Source: Candidatus Eisenbergiella intestinipullorum (GTDB lineage Bacteria; Bacillota; Clostridia; Lachnospirales; Lachnospiraceae). Taken from it: DNA of 64,000 nucleotides. Below the pieces are notes generated by a model. It had not been told where the DNA came from and did no database searches. It saw only the letters and a list, made by a program, of their open reading frames with translations. This document shows positions 15,840-25,597 of the stretch, one piece after another. Position numbers and translations under genes: made by a program. Position 1 is the stretch's first letter. Each line of letters begins with the position of its first letter. The stretch covers positions 1 through 64,000 of the forward strand of contig DWWH01000070.1 of NCBI GenBank assembly GCA_019119815.1. The letters run 5' to 3'.

Positions 15840-17768
15840 ATGGCCAAAACGGATATTGCAGCGGCAGAGCTGATCTGGAATCTGATTACAGGAAAAACGG
15901 GAAATGTGAGCCGGACGGACTTTTTTCCGCAGAAGCCGGCCTTTGAAGACAGCGTCTGCGCACAGGAGCGTGAGGATGCGCAGAGCCGGGAGATCAGTCT
16001 TCCCCGGGCGGAACCGGAGAGCGAAGGGATCTCATCGGCGTATCTGGCACGGTTTTTAAGGGAGCTTGCGCAGAGGGAGAGCACGGACATCCATCAGGTG
16101 CTGATCGCAAGGAACGGCCGGGTGATCTGTGAGTGCGGTTTTGCGCCGTACAGGAGAGGCATGTGGCATGCCAGCTATTCCCTGTGCAAGAGCATTGTCG
16201 GAATGGCGGTGGGAATGCTTGTGGGGGAAGGCAGGCTGAAGGTGACGGACCGGGTGATCGATTTTTTCCGGAAAAGAAGCCTGCTGAACCTGACCCGGAT
16301 GCGGGAGATGACGGTGGAGCATCTGCTTGCCATGACCAGCGGCGCAGGATTCCGGGAGACGGGGATCATCGCCGGAAACGACTGGGTGCGCGGCTTCCTG
16401 GAGGCCGGGCTGGACGGGGTCCCGGGAAAGGATTTTGCATACAACAGCATGAATACCTACATGCTGTCCGCCATTGTGACGGAGGTGACAGGGGAGACTC
16501 TGACGGAATATCTGCGGCCCAGGCTGTGGGAGCCGTTAGGCATCAGGCGTTTCTTCTGGGAAACCTGTCCCATGGGGATCACCAAGGGCGGATGGGGACT
16601 GTTCCTGCGGCCGGAGGACGCGGCAAAGCTGGGCATGCTGTATCTGCAGAAGGGGCGCTTCGGCGGGCGGCAGCTGGTCCCGGAGGAATGGGTGGAAGCC
16701 TCCTGCCGTCCGGGCGCGCAGACGCCGGAGACGATGAGCACTCACGGCTACGGCTATCAGCTCTGGATGGGGGGCAGAGAAGGCTCGTTCAACTATAACG
16801 GCATGCTGGGACAGAACGTGGTGGGCTATCCGGATCTGAACCTGGTGGTGGTGACCAATGCCGGAAGCCATGACCTGTTTCAGAACTGCGAGCTGATGGG
16901 GATCGTAAAAAAATATTTTGAAACGGATTTCAATCCGCCGCAGAGTCTTCCCCCCGATGCGGCAGCGGCCGGGCTCCTCAGCCGGACGGTGCAGGAGCTG
17001 GAAGGACGCGGCGCCGTCTGCAGGATCCGAAGGGGCGGATGGGGCTGCCGGGAGGCCGGCGGCAAAAAAAGCCTCTGCGCGTACGGGCATGGAAACGGGA
17101 CGCAGGGCGGCCGGAAAACAGGAGAACCCCCTGTTTCGGAAGCAATCCGCGGACAGGAGCGGTGGCTGCGGGAAAACTTTCTGCCCGCTCTGGATCAGAA
17201 GACCTATGAGCTGGAACAGAAGCAGGTGGGCTTGATGCCTCTTCTGATGCAGGTCCTGCACAACAACTATACGGACGGTATCCGTTTGATCGGATTTGAA
17301 CTGCGTGAAAGGAAACTGTATGTGAAGCTTTGGGAGGGAGAGGAGGAGAAGCTTCTCCCGGTGGGCTTCGGACGGGCGGCGGAAGCGGAGCTCTCTTTTC
17401 GGGGGGAGCTGTACCGGCTGGGAGTGACCGGCGCGCTGCGGTGGGATGAAAACGGCAGACCGGTGCTGAAGCTGGACATTGCGTTCCTGGAGGAGGCCTG
17501 CAGGAGGAAGCTGAACCTGTATTTTGACGGGCCGGAAGGGGAAACGCTGGAAGTAAGATGGGATGAAACGCCGGGCAGAGACGTGATCCTGGAGGGGCTG
17601 GATGCTTTCCTCGGCACGGGAGGAAAGGGATTTCTGATGAATGCGCTGAAGGAACGGGGCGTCGCGGAGGTATTCCAGATCCTGGCGGAGAGAACGATCC
17701 GGCCGCTGTGCACCGGGAGGCTGTCTGCCGGGGAGCTCTCCGGGAAGGAGAGCGGAGAAGAAAATTAA
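15840..17768 (+). CDS. Serine hydrolase (class C beta-lactamase-like) with C-terminal extension
   Basis: 642 residues. Residues about 55-360 form a beta-lactamase/transpeptidase-like domain: SLCK (114-117) gives Ser114 and Lys117, and AYNSMN holds Tyr201, with the order YNS rather than the common YSN. No signal peptide is seen, so it is probably cytosolic and an esterase or peptidase rather than a secreted PBP. Residues about 395-440 are a Gly/Arg-rich low-complexity linker, followed by a beta-rich C-terminal domain (about 450-640) with no obvious match. Substrate unknown. Start ATG 15840 follows GGAATGGAGGAAA. Confidence 0.85.
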   Translation: MAKTDIAAAELIWNLITGKTGNVSRTDFFPQKPAFEDSVCAQEREDAQSREISLPRAEPESEGISSAYLARFLRELAQRESTDIHQVLIARNGRVICECGFAPYRRGMWHASYSLCKSIVGMAVGMLVGEGRLKVTDRVIDFFRKRSLLNLTRMREMTVEHLLAMTSGAGFRETGIIAGNDWVRGFLEAGLDGVPGKDFAYNSMNTYMLSAIVTEVTGETLTEYLRPRLWEPLGIRRFFWETCPMGITKGGWGLFLRPEDAAKLGMLYLQKGRFGGRQLVPEEWVEASCRPGAQTPETMSTHGYGYQLWMGGREGSFNYNGMLGQNVVGYPDLNLVVVTNAGSHDLFQNCELMGIVKKYFETDFNPPQSLPPDAAAAGLLSRTVQELEGRGAVCRIRRGGWGCREAGGKKSLCAYGHGNGTQGGRKTGEPPVSEAIRGQERWLRENFLPALDQKTYELEQKQVGLMPLLMQVLHNNYTDGIRLIGFELRERKLYVKLWEGEEEKLLPVGFGRAAEAELSFRGELYRLGVTGALRWDENGRPVLKLDIAFLEEACRRKLNLYFDGPEGETLEVRWDETPGRDVILEGLDAFLGTGGKGFLMNALKERGVAEVFQILAERTIRPLCTGRLSAGELSGKESGEEN

Positions 17769-17794
17769 GAAAAAATACAGAATTCCTTTCCGGC

Positions 17795-17820
17795 TTATTA
17801 AAAGAATCATGCTTTAATAA
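17795..17820. promoter_or_regulatory. Inverted repeat before the response regulator gene
   Basis: TTATTAAA (17795-17802) and TTTAATAA (17813-17820) form a perfect 8-bp palindrome with a 10-nt spacer in an AT-rich patch, 28 bp before the start codon. It could be an operator or a weak terminator for the hydrolase gene; no clear -35/-10 pair was found. Confidence 0.4.
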
Positions 17821-17847
17821 CAGACAGATACGGAGGAGATACGGAAG

Positions 17848-18540
17848 ATGACGAACATTCTGGTATGCGACGATGACAGGGAGATCGTGGAGGCGATCGA
17901 GATTTACCTGGCCCAGGAGGGCTTTCATGTGATCAAGGCCTATGACGGCGAACAGGCGATCGCAGCGCTGAAGACGAATGAAGTGCACCTTCTGATCATC
18001 GACGTGATGATGCCGAAGCTGGACGGCATCCATGCCACGCTGAAGATCCGGGAATACAGCAGCATCCCGATCATCATCCTGTCCGCCAAGTCCGAGGATG
18101 CTGACAAGATCCTGGGGCTGAACATCGGAGCGGATGACTATGTGACCAAGCCCTTTAATCCGCTGGAGCTGGTGGCCAGGGTGAAGTCGCATCTGCGCCG
18201 CTATACCCAGCTGGGAAATCTGAACGCGGAAAACAATGCGGTCTTCCGGGCCGGCGGACTCGTCATCAATGACGACACCAAGGAGGTGACGGTGGACGAC
18301 GAGCCGGTGAAGCTGACGCCGATCGAATACAATATCCTTCTGCTTCTGGTGAAGAATCAGGGCAGGGTGTTTTCCATCAATCAGATCTATGAGAGCATCT
18401 GGGAGGAGGAGGCCATCGGTGCGGACAATACGGTGGCGGTGCATATCCGGCATATCCGGGAGAAGATCGAGATCAATCCGAAGGAACCCCGCTATCTGAA
18501 GGTGGTCTGGGGTGTGGGATACAAGATTGAAAAGCAGTAA
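17848..18540 (+). CDS. OmpR/PhoB-family response regulator
   Basis: 230 residues: receiver domain (1-115) with phospho-acceptor Asp52 (IIDVMMPKLDG), acidic DD near the N-terminus and Lys100 (VTKPFNP), then a winged-helix DNA-binding domain (about 130-228; LTPIEYNILLLLVKNQGRVF). It is similar in kind to VanR/SrrA-type regulators. The kinase gene begins 39 bp downstream, so they form one system. The signal is unknown. Confidence 0.96.
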   Translation: MTNILVCDDDREIVEAIEIYLAQEGFHVIKAYDGEQAIAALKTNEVHLLIIDVMMPKLDGIHATLKIREYSSIPIIILSAKSEDADKILGLNIGADDYVTKPFNPLELVARVKSHLRRYTQLGNLNAENNAVFRAGGLVINDDTKEVTVDDEPVKLTPIEYNILLLLVKNQGRVFSINQIYESIWEEEAIGADNTVAVHIRHIREKIEINPKEPRYLKVVWGVGYKIEKQ

Positions 18541-18579
18541 AGGGCAGGGACGGACAAAGGCTGCCGGGAAGGAGAGGCA

Positions 18580-21219
18580 ATGAAAAGAAAGGGTATCATG
18601 GGAAGGGGAAAGAGGGCGGTACTGCTGTTCCTGGCTGTTCTTCTGACCGCTCTTGCAGCCGGGTGCGCTGCCGCGATATATGCCAATTCCTTCATAACCG
18701 TGGAGGGGACGGACGGTACGGTGAGCTATTTCATCTCTCCTCTGGCGCAGAAGGCCCTTTTCGAGGATACGGAGATCTTTGACGACATATTCACGGAAGA
18801 CGTCCGGGACGTGACCAGGATGGCGGTCATCCGCAGCCAGCTGGAAACGGACGGAGTTTATGACGGGAAAAAGAGGATCGATATTGCGGCATACGTGAAC
18901 CGGACGAATACGCTGGGGGAGAATGCGGTCACAGCGGAGTATTATCTGGACGACCTGGTCAGGTGGAGCAATTTCGGCTTCCGCTATAAGACGGTCTATG
19001 GAACGCAGGAGGAATTTGACCGCTGTTTTGCCACGGGAACGGGAAATATGGCGGAAAGCAGCGATCTGAGCATGGGGGATTACAGCCTGCAGACGGAGCT
19101 GACCAGGCAGGCCATCAAGAATTCGGTACAGGCGGCGGGAACGGATCTGCTGAGCCTGCGCATCATTGCGGAGATGCCGGAGTCCATGGAGGAATGGCTG
19201 GACCGTGCCGGAGAAAACGGGGATGAGCCGGATGCCGCTGCGGTACTCGCTGTGGACATTCTGGTGCCTAGATATTATTCGGCCGACGGAGGCGACCTGG
19301 CCGACTATGCCTCCAGCCTGGAGGAATACATAAGCCTGCGCAATAATCTGGTGGATGCGGGAAATCAGCTCTGCTACAATTTTACGGAATACAGCAGCTT
19401 CAAGAACTACTACGGCTGGGAGCAGACGAATATCCGCTACTGCTACCAGATGGAGGTGGACGGAGAGCTCTGCCTGTTTACGAACATGCAGAAGGATTTT
19501 TCCGGCATGACGGAGAAGGAGATCACGGAATATTTCTCAGCGTTCGGGCGGAGCCTTTACTATAATCCGGATCAGGTGGAGCTGCGCACCGATACGAGCC
19601 TGACGGCGGAGGAAATGCGCGCTTTCCTGGGGTATTATGAATATGCCTTCGGAGAAGGCTCCAGAGTCTGGATCGGCGTGGACACCTCCTATCCGGCAGA
19701 CGACAGCCTGGCACGCGCCAGAAACGCTTTCATGCGCTTCATGCCTTATTACTGGCAGACGGTGGGAGCGGCAGCGCTTGCTGCCATCCTCGCGGTCTGG
19801 ATCCTGGTGGTGCTGACCGTCTATGAAGGAAGAAGAGCGAAGGAGGAAGGGGAAGGGTATGAGATCTTTTTAAGAAGAGGGGACCGGATCCCCACCGAAT
19901 TTCTGGCAGCGGCAATGGTGCTGACAGGGGCATGCATGGCGGCACTCGCCGCGGCGTTCGGGAAGATCGTCCGCTACAGAGAATACGGCATTCTGGGAGA
20001 GGAAGCGGATCCTTTTCTTCTGGCGGCAGGAGCGGCCGTGATCATGTTCCTTCTGGACTGGGCCGCGGCAGCGCTTTATCTGGGGCTGGTGCGGCGGCTG
20101 AAAGCGCACATATTCTGGAAGGGCGCGCTGATCTGGAGGCTGGGAAGGCTGCTTCGCAGAGGAGCCTTCAGTCTGTATGAGCACAGCAGCATCGTGAGCC
20201 GGGAGCTGATCCCGTTTTTCGTGATCGTTCTGTTCAATCTCTGCATGGGCTTTTTCGGAAAAAGCCTGGGGATCCTGGCGGCGGGGATCGTGGATGTGGC
20301 AGCGGGCTGCCTGCTTTATCTGGAGCGAAAGGATCTGCAGAGCATTGTGGAAGGGACGCAGACCATCGGAGGCGGCAGCTTTGAGGCCAAGATCGATGCC
20401 TCCCGGATGCACGGGGAAAACCGGGCGCTGGCGGAGGCGGTGAACAGCATCGGAGACGGCATTCAGGATGCGGTGGCGACCAGCATGAAGGACGAACGTC
20501 TGAAGGCGGATCTGATCACCAATGTTTCCCATGACATCAAGACTCCTCTGACCAGCATCATCAATTTCGTCAAGCTTCTGAAGCGGGAGGACATCAGGGA
20601 TGAGAGGATCCGCGGCTATATCGAGGTGCTGGACGCCAAGTCCCAGAGGCTGAAGCAGCTTACGGACGATCTGGTGGAGGCGTCCAAGATTTCGTCGGGA
20701 AACATCTCCCTGCAGATGGAGCGCATCAATTTTGTGGAGCTCATCAATCAGACGATCGGTGAATTTGCGGAGAAGATGGAGGGAAAATGCCTGCAGGTGA
20801 TCCCGTCCATGCCGGAAGGGCCGGTCTGCATCGAGGCGGACAGCAGAAGGATCTGGCGCGTGGTGGAGAACCTGTTCGGAAATGTCTGCAAATATGCGCT
20901 GGAGGGGACCAGAGTATATCTTGATCTGACGGAACAGGAGGAGAATGGCCGGAAAACGGCGGTCTTTTCCATGAAGAACATATCGGCTCAGCCCCTGAAC
21001 ATCAGGGCGGATGAGCTGACGGAGCGGTTCATCAGGGGAGATGTGTCCCGCAGTACGGAGGGCAGCGGTCTTGGACTTTCCATTGCAAAGAACCTGACGG
21101 AGCTTCAGAACGGAAGATTTGAGATCTATCTGGACGGGGATCTGTTTAAGGTGATCCTGGCCTTCCCCTGCATGGAGGCCGCCAGGCCATCCGACCGGTC
21201 AAAGCTGCCGGAGGGATGA
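18580..21219 (+). CDS. Membrane sensor histidine kinase
   Basis: 879 residues. A first transmembrane segment (about 13-33, ending in a lipobox-like AAGCA) is followed by an extracytoplasmic region of about 350 residues. Several membrane segments come next (about 390-412, 447-465, 484-506 and 545-580), then a HAMP-like linker, HisKA with phospho-acceptor His651 (NVSHDIKTPLTS) and an HATPase domain (N box NLFGNVCKYA, G box GSGLGLSIAKNL). It would phosphorylate the regulator encoded upstream. The large external domain plus a multi-pass membrane block suggests detection of an envelope signal; the ligand is not identifiable. Confidence 0.93.
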   Translation: MKRKGIMGRGKRAVLLFLAVLLTALAAGCAAAIYANSFITVEGTDGTVSYFISPLAQKALFEDTEIFDDIFTEDVRDVTRMAVIRSQLETDGVYDGKKRIDIAAYVNRTNTLGENAVTAEYYLDDLVRWSNFGFRYKTVYGTQEEFDRCFATGTGNMAESSDLSMGDYSLQTELTRQAIKNSVQAAGTDLLSLRIIAEMPESMEEWLDRAGENGDEPDAAAVLAVDILVPRYYSADGGDLADYASSLEEYISLRNNLVDAGNQLCYNFTEYSSFKNYYGWEQTNIRYCYQMEVDGELCLFTNMQKDFSGMTEKEITEYFSAFGRSLYYNPDQVELRTDTSLTAEEMRAFLGYYEYAFGEGSRVWIGVDTSYPADDSLARARNAFMRFMPYYWQTVGAAALAAILAVWILVVLTVYEGRRAKEEGEGYEIFLRRGDRIPTEFLAAAMVLTGACMAALAAAFGKIVRYREYGILGEEADPFLLAAGAAVIMFLLDWAAAALYLGLVRRLKAHIFWKGALIWRLGRLLRRGAFSLYEHSSIVSRELIPFFVIVLFNLCMGFFGKSLGILAAGIVDVAAGCLLYLERKDLQSIVEGTQTIGGGSFEAKIDASRMHGENRALAEAVNSIGDGIQDAVATSMKDERLKADLITNVSHDIKTPLTSIINFVKLLKREDIRDERIRGYIEVLDAKSQRLKQLTDDLVEASKISSGNISLQMERINFVELINQTIGEFAEKMEGKCLQVIPSMPEGPVCIEADSRRIWRVVENLFGNVCKYALEGTRVYLDLTEQEENGRKTAVFSMKNISAQPLNIRADELTERFIRGDVSRSTEGSGLGLSIAKNLTELQNGRFEIYLDGDLFKVILAFPCMEAARPSDRSKLPEG

Positions 21220-21272
21220 GGACGCAGCGCCGGAAGGATAAAGGCATGCGCCTGGCAGGAAATAGACATCTG

Positions 21273-21322
21273 AAAACGCTTCCGGGAAGAGCCCTGCCGC
21301 AGGCCTTTCTCAGAAGCGTTTT
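21273..21322. terminator. Convergent terminator between the histidine kinase gene and prs
   Basis: AAAACGCTTC (21273-21282) and GAAGCGTTTT (21313-21322) form a 10-bp stem with inner pairing; A and T runs at the two ends let it serve both strands. Confidence 0.75.
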
Positions 21323-21335
21323 ATGTCAGAACCGG

Positions 21336-22523
21336 TTAAATGTGATATTCCTCACGCCTGTTGTATCTGGCGAGGATCGCGTTGATCTTTTCTGTCGGCG
21401 TCATCACATGAGCCATGGAAACATCGTGGTTCATGAAATCGATGATGGAAGCCATGAACTTGCTCATATCCGCCTCCGTATAATAGGGACGCTGATACAG
21501 CTGCGGCGGCTGCCAGGTGAGATTGGTGGTGATGACCCGGTCGAACCAGCCGTTTTCATAGGCCTTGTCAAAGGCTGCCAGCCCATTGGTGAACAGTCCG
21601 AAGGTGCAGCAGATGAAGACCCGTCTGGCGTTCATTTCCTTTAGCTGTCTGGAAGTGTCCAGCATGCTTTCACCGGAGGAGATCATATCGTCGATGATGA
21701 TCACATCTCTTCCGTCGATGCTGTCACCCAGAAATTCATGTGCCACGATGGGATTCTTTCCGTTGACGATGACGGAATAATCGCGGCGTTTATAGAACAT
21801 TCCCGTGTTTACGCCGAGAACGTTGCCGAAGTAGACGGCACGGTCCAGCGCGCCTTCGTCCGGGCTGATGACGGTGACATGGTCCTTGTCGATGATCAGA
21901 TCATCCTCCACATCCAGAAGGGCGCGGATGAACTGATAGGGCGGGGTGAAGTTGTCAAAGCCGTGCAGGGGCGTTGCGTTCTGGACTCTGGGATCGTGAG
22001 CGTCGAAGGTGATGAAATTGTCCACCCCCATATCCGCCAGCTCTCTCAGCATGTAGGCACAGTCCAGAGATTCCCGTCCGGCTCTTCTGTGCTGCCTTCC
22101 CTCATACAGAAAGGGCATGATCACATTGACGCGGCGCGCTTTGCCGGCCGCGGCGGCGATCATCCGCTTCAGGTCCTGGTAGTTGTCGTCCGGAGACTTG
22201 TGATTGACATGGCCGTTGATGGTATAGGTCAGGCTGTGATTGCATACATCCACGATGATGAAGAGGTCCTTGCCGTGAACGGACTCATGGATGCTGCCCT
22301 TTGCCTCGCCGCTTCCGAAACGGGGGCATATGGCGTCCAGCAGATAGCTGTCCTCGATATAACCCTGAAAAGCGGGATCATCATGCTTGGGGCTCTTCAT
22401 GTCCTTCCGGAAGGAAACCAGATAATCATTTACCCGTGCGCCCAGTGAAGCCGCAGACTCCATCGCAAGGACCTTGAGAGGGGCGACGGGAAGGGCGTTT
22501 TCCAGCTCACGTACATTCGGCAT
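21336..22523 (-). CDS. prs: Ribose-phosphate pyrophosphokinase (PRPP synthetase)
   Basis: 395 residues, longer than the usual 310-320 because of an extended N-terminal half. It has the PRPP-binding loop VIIIDDMISSGESM near residue 290 and the helix-forming FITFDAHDPRVQNATP. It makes PRPP from ribose 5-phosphate and ATP for purine, pyrimidine, His, Trp and NAD synthesis. Start 22523 (MPNVRELENA) follows AGGAGAGAAAAATT; an in-frame ATG at 22589 lies in the leader. It has its own promoter and a leader of about 185 nt with a strong hairpin, and ends at a convergent terminator. Confidence 0.93.
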   Translation of the reverse strand: MPNVRELENALPVAPLKVLAMESAASLGARVNDYLVSFRKDMKSPKHDDPAFQGYIEDSYLLDAICPRFGSGEAKGSIHESVHGKDLFIIVDVCNHSLTYTINGHVNHKSPDDNYQDLKRMIAAAAGKARRVNVIMPFLYEGRQHRRAGRESLDCAYMLRELADMGVDNFITFDAHDPRVQNATPLHGFDNFTPPYQFIRALLDVEDDLIIDKDHVTVISPDEGALDRAVYFGNVLGVNTGMFYKRRDYSVIVNGKNPIVAHEFLGDSIDGRDVIIIDDMISSGESMLDTSRQLKEMNARRVFICCTFGLFTNGLAAFDKAYENGWFDRVITTNLTWQPPQLYQRPYYTEADMSKFMASIIDFMNHDVSMAHVMTPTEKINAILARYNRREEYHI

Positions 22524-22620
22524 AATTTTTCTCTCCTGTTCTGCAGTCACCGTTCCCTCCGCGCCGTCCGTAAAGCTGCGCTGCTTCACAGCTATCGCTT
22601 ATAAAACGGGCGTTCCCTTC

Positions 22621-22680
22621 GTCCGCTCAGGACCAGACATCTGTTCGTGGGAGCACCACAGCTGCCTGGTCCTGTCGGAC
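22621..22680 (-). promoter_or_regulatory. Strong hairpin in the prs leader
   Basis: GTCCG and CAGGACCAG at one end pair with CTGGTCCTG and CGGAC at the other (14 paired bases, small bulges), enclosing about 29 nt with further pairing. It lies between the prs promoter and the start codon, so it would be in the 5' UTR. It has no T-run after it and no recognised riboswitch motif. Confidence 0.55.
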
Positions 22681-22716
22681 GGATGAACGGTAACGTTCTG
22701 TATTAGCAATACTTAA

Positions 22717-22745
22717 TTTATATCATTATGCTAGTGACACGTCAA
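22717..22745 (-). promoter_or_regulatory. Promoter of prs
   Basis: Minus strand TTGACG (22740-22745), 17-nt spacer, TATAAA (22717-22722). It overlaps the divergent promoter for the radical-SAM gene. Confidence 0.75.
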
Positions 22746-22762
22746 GGAAATTCTAGTAGAAT
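22734..22762 (+). promoter_or_regulatory. Promoter of the PDZ/DUF512 gene
   Basis: GTGACA (22734-22739), 17-nt spacer, TAGAAT (22757-22762). Its -35 lies within the prs promoter, so the two divergent promoters may interfere with each other. Confidence 0.6.
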
Positions 22763-22806
22763 AGACAGGAAGCAGGTTTCTATGAGAAAAAGACAGGAGA
22801 GAACTG

Positions 22807-24141
22807 ATGAAGGAAAAGGGACATCTGATCGCCCGGGTAGAGCCGGGCAGCATCGCTCAGGAGATGGGCATCGAGGCCGGCGACCGGCTTTTTGAGATAA
22901 ACGGGCAGGCGGTGGAGGACGTCTTCGACTATCAGTATCTGACCCAGGACGACTATGTGGAGGTGCTGGTGGAAAAGCCCTCCGGAGAGGAATGGCTTCT
23001 GGAGATCGATAAGGAGTATGAAGAAGATTTGGGCATCATTTTTGAAAACGGGCTGATGGACGACTACCGTTCCTGCTCCAACCGGTGCATTTTCTGCTTC
23101 ATCGATCAGATGCCGCCGGGGATGCGTCCCACGCTGTACTTTAAGGATGACGATTCCAGGCTGTCTTTTCTGCAGGGAAACTACGTGACGCTCACCAATA
23201 TGTCGGAGCAGGACGTGGAGCGGATCATCAAATATCATATGTCGCCCATCAATATTTCCTTCCAGACCACCAATCCGGAGCTCCGCTGCCGGATGCTCCA
23301 TAACCGGTTCGCGGGAGAAGCGCTGAAGAAGTCGGACCGCTTTTTTGAGGCGGGGATCGAGATGAACGGCCAGATTGTTCTCTGTAAGGGGATCAACGAC
23401 GGTCCGGAGCTGGAGCGCTCCATCCGGGATCTGACCCGCTATCTGCCCCATTTGAAGAGCGTGTCGGTGGTCCCCGTCGGCCTGTCAAAGTACCGGGAAG
23501 GGCTGGAGCCGCTGGAGCCTTTTAATAAGGAAGATGCCCGGAGGGTGATCGGGCAGATCAGGCGCTGGCAGGAAGAGCTTTATCCGAAGTACGGCCTGCA
23601 TTTCGTCCATGCCAGTGACGAGTGGTACGTGCTGGCAGAAGAAGAGCTGCCGCCGGAGGAGACCTATGACGGCTACCTGCAGCTGGAAAACGGCGTGGGA
23701 ATGCTGCGGCTGATGCTGGAGGAGTTTGAGGATGCCATGGAGCGGCTTTCCGAGCCCGGCGCGCTGGAGGAGAGAATCCTTTGCGGCACCTATTCCTGCG
23801 TGACGGGGCAGATTTCCTTTCCCTATATCAGGCGGATGGCGGAGCGGATCATGGAGCGCTTCCCGCAGATCAGGATCCTGATCTATCCCATCCGCAATGA
23901 CTTTTTCGGAGAGCGGATCACGGTGACGGGGCTTCTTACCGGGCAGGACATCCTGGCCCAGCTTGCAGGAAAGGAGCTGGGAGAGGTGCTGTGCCTTCCG
24001 GAAAACCTGCTGCGCAGCGGGGAGCATGTACTGCTGGACGATATTACCGTGGAGGAGATCGCCGGGGCTTTACAAGTCCGGACAGATATTGTAAAATCAA
24101 GCGGATATGATTTCGTGGACGCATTTGTAAGAAAAAAGTGA
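22807..24141 (+). CDS. PDZ-domain plus DUF512 radical-SAM-like protein
   Basis: 444 residues: a short PDZ-like domain (about 1-68), then a radical-SAM-type core with cysteines 90, 94 and 97 (CSNRCIFCF, the CxxxCxxC pattern), and the DUF512 C-terminal half. The family is widespread in Clostridia next to der; its reaction is not known, though the three Cys should hold a 4Fe-4S cluster. It precedes der by 115 bp. The start follows GACAGGAGAGAACTG. Confidence 0.9.
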   Translation: MKEKGHLIARVEPGSIAQEMGIEAGDRLFEINGQAVEDVFDYQYLTQDDYVEVLVEKPSGEEWLLEIDKEYEEDLGIIFENGLMDDYRSCSNRCIFCFIDQMPPGMRPTLYFKDDDSRLSFLQGNYVTLTNMSEQDVERIIKYHMSPINISFQTTNPELRCRMLHNRFAGEALKKSDRFFEAGIEMNGQIVLCKGINDGPELERSIRDLTRYLPHLKSVSVVPVGLSKYREGLEPLEPFNKEDARRVIGQIRRWQEELYPKYGLHFVHASDEWYVLAEEELPPEETYDGYLQLENGVGMLRLMLEEFEDAMERLSEPGALEERILCGTYSCVTGQISFPYIRRMAERIMERFPQIRILIYPIRNDFFGERITVTGLLTGQDILAQLAGKELGEVLCLPENLLRSGEHVLLDDITVEEIAGALQVRTDIVKSSGYDFVDAFVRKK

Positions 24142-24199
24142 ACCAAATGCCGCTTATGCGGCAGGACTGGCCGGGACGATGCGGATCCTGCGGCCGCCG

Positions 24200-24253
24200 C
24201 GCCGAATCTCTGATTCGGCGTGCGTCTTTCAGCAGAGTTCCGGAATGGAGGTA
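24200..24253 (+). repeat. Single-hairpin repeat unit with extended Shine-Dalgarno (subtype 2), copy A
   Basis: A perfect 9-bp stem with TCT loop (24200-24220, CGCCGAATC with GATTCGGCG), then about 21 nt and TTCCGGAATGGAGGTAA. The same arrangement, with a different stem sequence, lies before ruvB at 42414-42470. Confidence 0.6.
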
Positions 24254-24256
24254 AGA

Positions 24257-25597
24257 ATGAACGAACGAACCAGAAAACCGATCGTGGCCGTGGTGGGAAG
24301 GCCGAACGTGGGCAAATCCACGCTGTTCAATGCGCTGGCAGGAGAGCGGATCTCCATCGTCAAGGATACGCCCGGCATCACGAGAGACCGGATCTATGCG
24401 GATGTGACCTGGCTGGACCGGATGTTTACCCTGATCGACACGGGGGGAATCGAGCCGGACAGCTCGGACATCATCCTTTCTCAGATGAGGGAGCAGGCCC
24501 AGATCGCCATCGATACGGCGGATGTGATCCTGTTCATGGTGGATGTGAAGCAGGGCCTGGTGGACGCCGACTCCAAGGTGGCGGATATGCTGCGCCGTTC
24601 CCATAAGCCCATCGTTCTGGTGGTGAACAAGGTGGACAGCTTCGACAAATATATGGCGGACGTATACGAATTTTATAATCTGGGAATCGGAGATCCCCAT
24701 CCCATTTCCGCAGCCAACCGGATGGGACTGGGAGACATGCTGGACGAGGTGGTTTCCCACTTCCCGGACCGGAGCGAAGCGGAGGAAGAGGACGACAGGC
24801 CCCGGGTGGCGATCGTGGGGAAGCCGAATGTGGGAAAATCCTCCATCATCAACCGGCTGATCGGGGAAAACCGGGTGATCGTCTCCAATATCGCGGGCAC
24901 CACCAGGGACGCCATTGATACGGAGGTGGAACACGGCGGACGGGAATATGTATTCATCGATACGGCGGGACTGCGCAGAAAGAACAAGATCAAGGAAGAG
25001 CTGGAGCGCTACATGATCGTGCGCACGGTCGGCGCGGTGGAGCGTGCGGACGTGGTGGTCCTGGTGATCGACGCCACAGAGGGCGTGACGGAGCAGGATG
25101 CCAAGATTGCGGGCATTGCCCATGAGCGGGGAAAGGGAATGATCATCGCCGTCAACAAATGGGACGCCGTCGAAAAGGATGACAAAACCATCTACCGCTT
25201 TACGGAAAAAGTGAAAAACACCCTGTCCTTTATGCCCTATGCGGAGATCCTTTTCATCTCGGCAAAGACGGGCCAGCGTCTGAACCGCCTGTTTGAGACC
25301 ATCGACGCGGTGATCGAAAACCACGCCATGCGGGTGGCCACAGGCGTGCTGAACGAGATCATGGCGGAGGCGGTCGCTCTGCAGCAGCCCCCGTCCGACA
25401 AGGGAAAACGGCTGCGCCTGTATTACATTACCCAGGCTGCGGTCAAGCCTCCTACCTTTGTCATCTTCGTGAATGACAAGGAGCTGATGCATTTTTCCTA
25501 CACCAGATATATTGAAAATAAGATCAGGGAAGCCTTCGGCTTCAGAGGCACGCCGCTGAAATTCATTATCAGGGAACGAAAAGGAGAAGAGAAATGA
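24257..25597 (+). CDS. der: Ribosome-associated GTPase Der (EngA)
   Basis: 446 residues with two GTPase domains in tandem: G1 motifs GRPNVGKST (about 12-20) and GKPNVGKSS (about 191-199), with matching DTGG and DTAG G3 motifs and NKVD/NKWD G4 motifs, then a KH-like C-terminal domain. Der is needed for late 50S assembly. The start at 24257 follows GGAATGGAGGTAAGA; an in-frame ATG at 24179 runs through the repeat hairpin and is rejected. Its stop overlaps plsY by 4 bp. Confidence 0.97.
   Translation: MNERTRKPIVAVVGRPNVGKSTLFNALAGERISIVKDTPGITRDRIYADVTWLDRMFTLIDTGGIEPDSSDIILSQMREQAQIAIDTADVILFMVDVKQGLVDADSKVADMLRRSHKPIVLVVNKVDSFDKYMADVYEFYNLGIGDPHPISAANRMGLGDMLDEVVSHFPDRSEAEEEDDRPRVAIVGKPNVGKSSIINRLIGENRVIVSNIAGTTRDAIDTEVEHGGREYVFIDTAGLRRKNKIKEELERYMIVRTVGAVERADVVVLVIDATEGVTEQDAKIAGIAHERGKGMIIAVNKWDAVEKDDKTIYRFTEKVKNTLSFMPYAEILFISAKTGQRLNRLFETIDAVIENHAMRVATGVLNEIMAEAVALQQPPSDKGKRLRLYYITQAAVKPPTFVIFVNDKELMHFSYTRYIENKIREAFGFRGTPLKFIIRERKGEEK

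Noticed and set aside
24179..24256. Longer start for Der
   Set aside because: It would read through a hairpin repeat and precede the Shine-Dalgarno; the family start is [13 protein letters not shown] at 24257.
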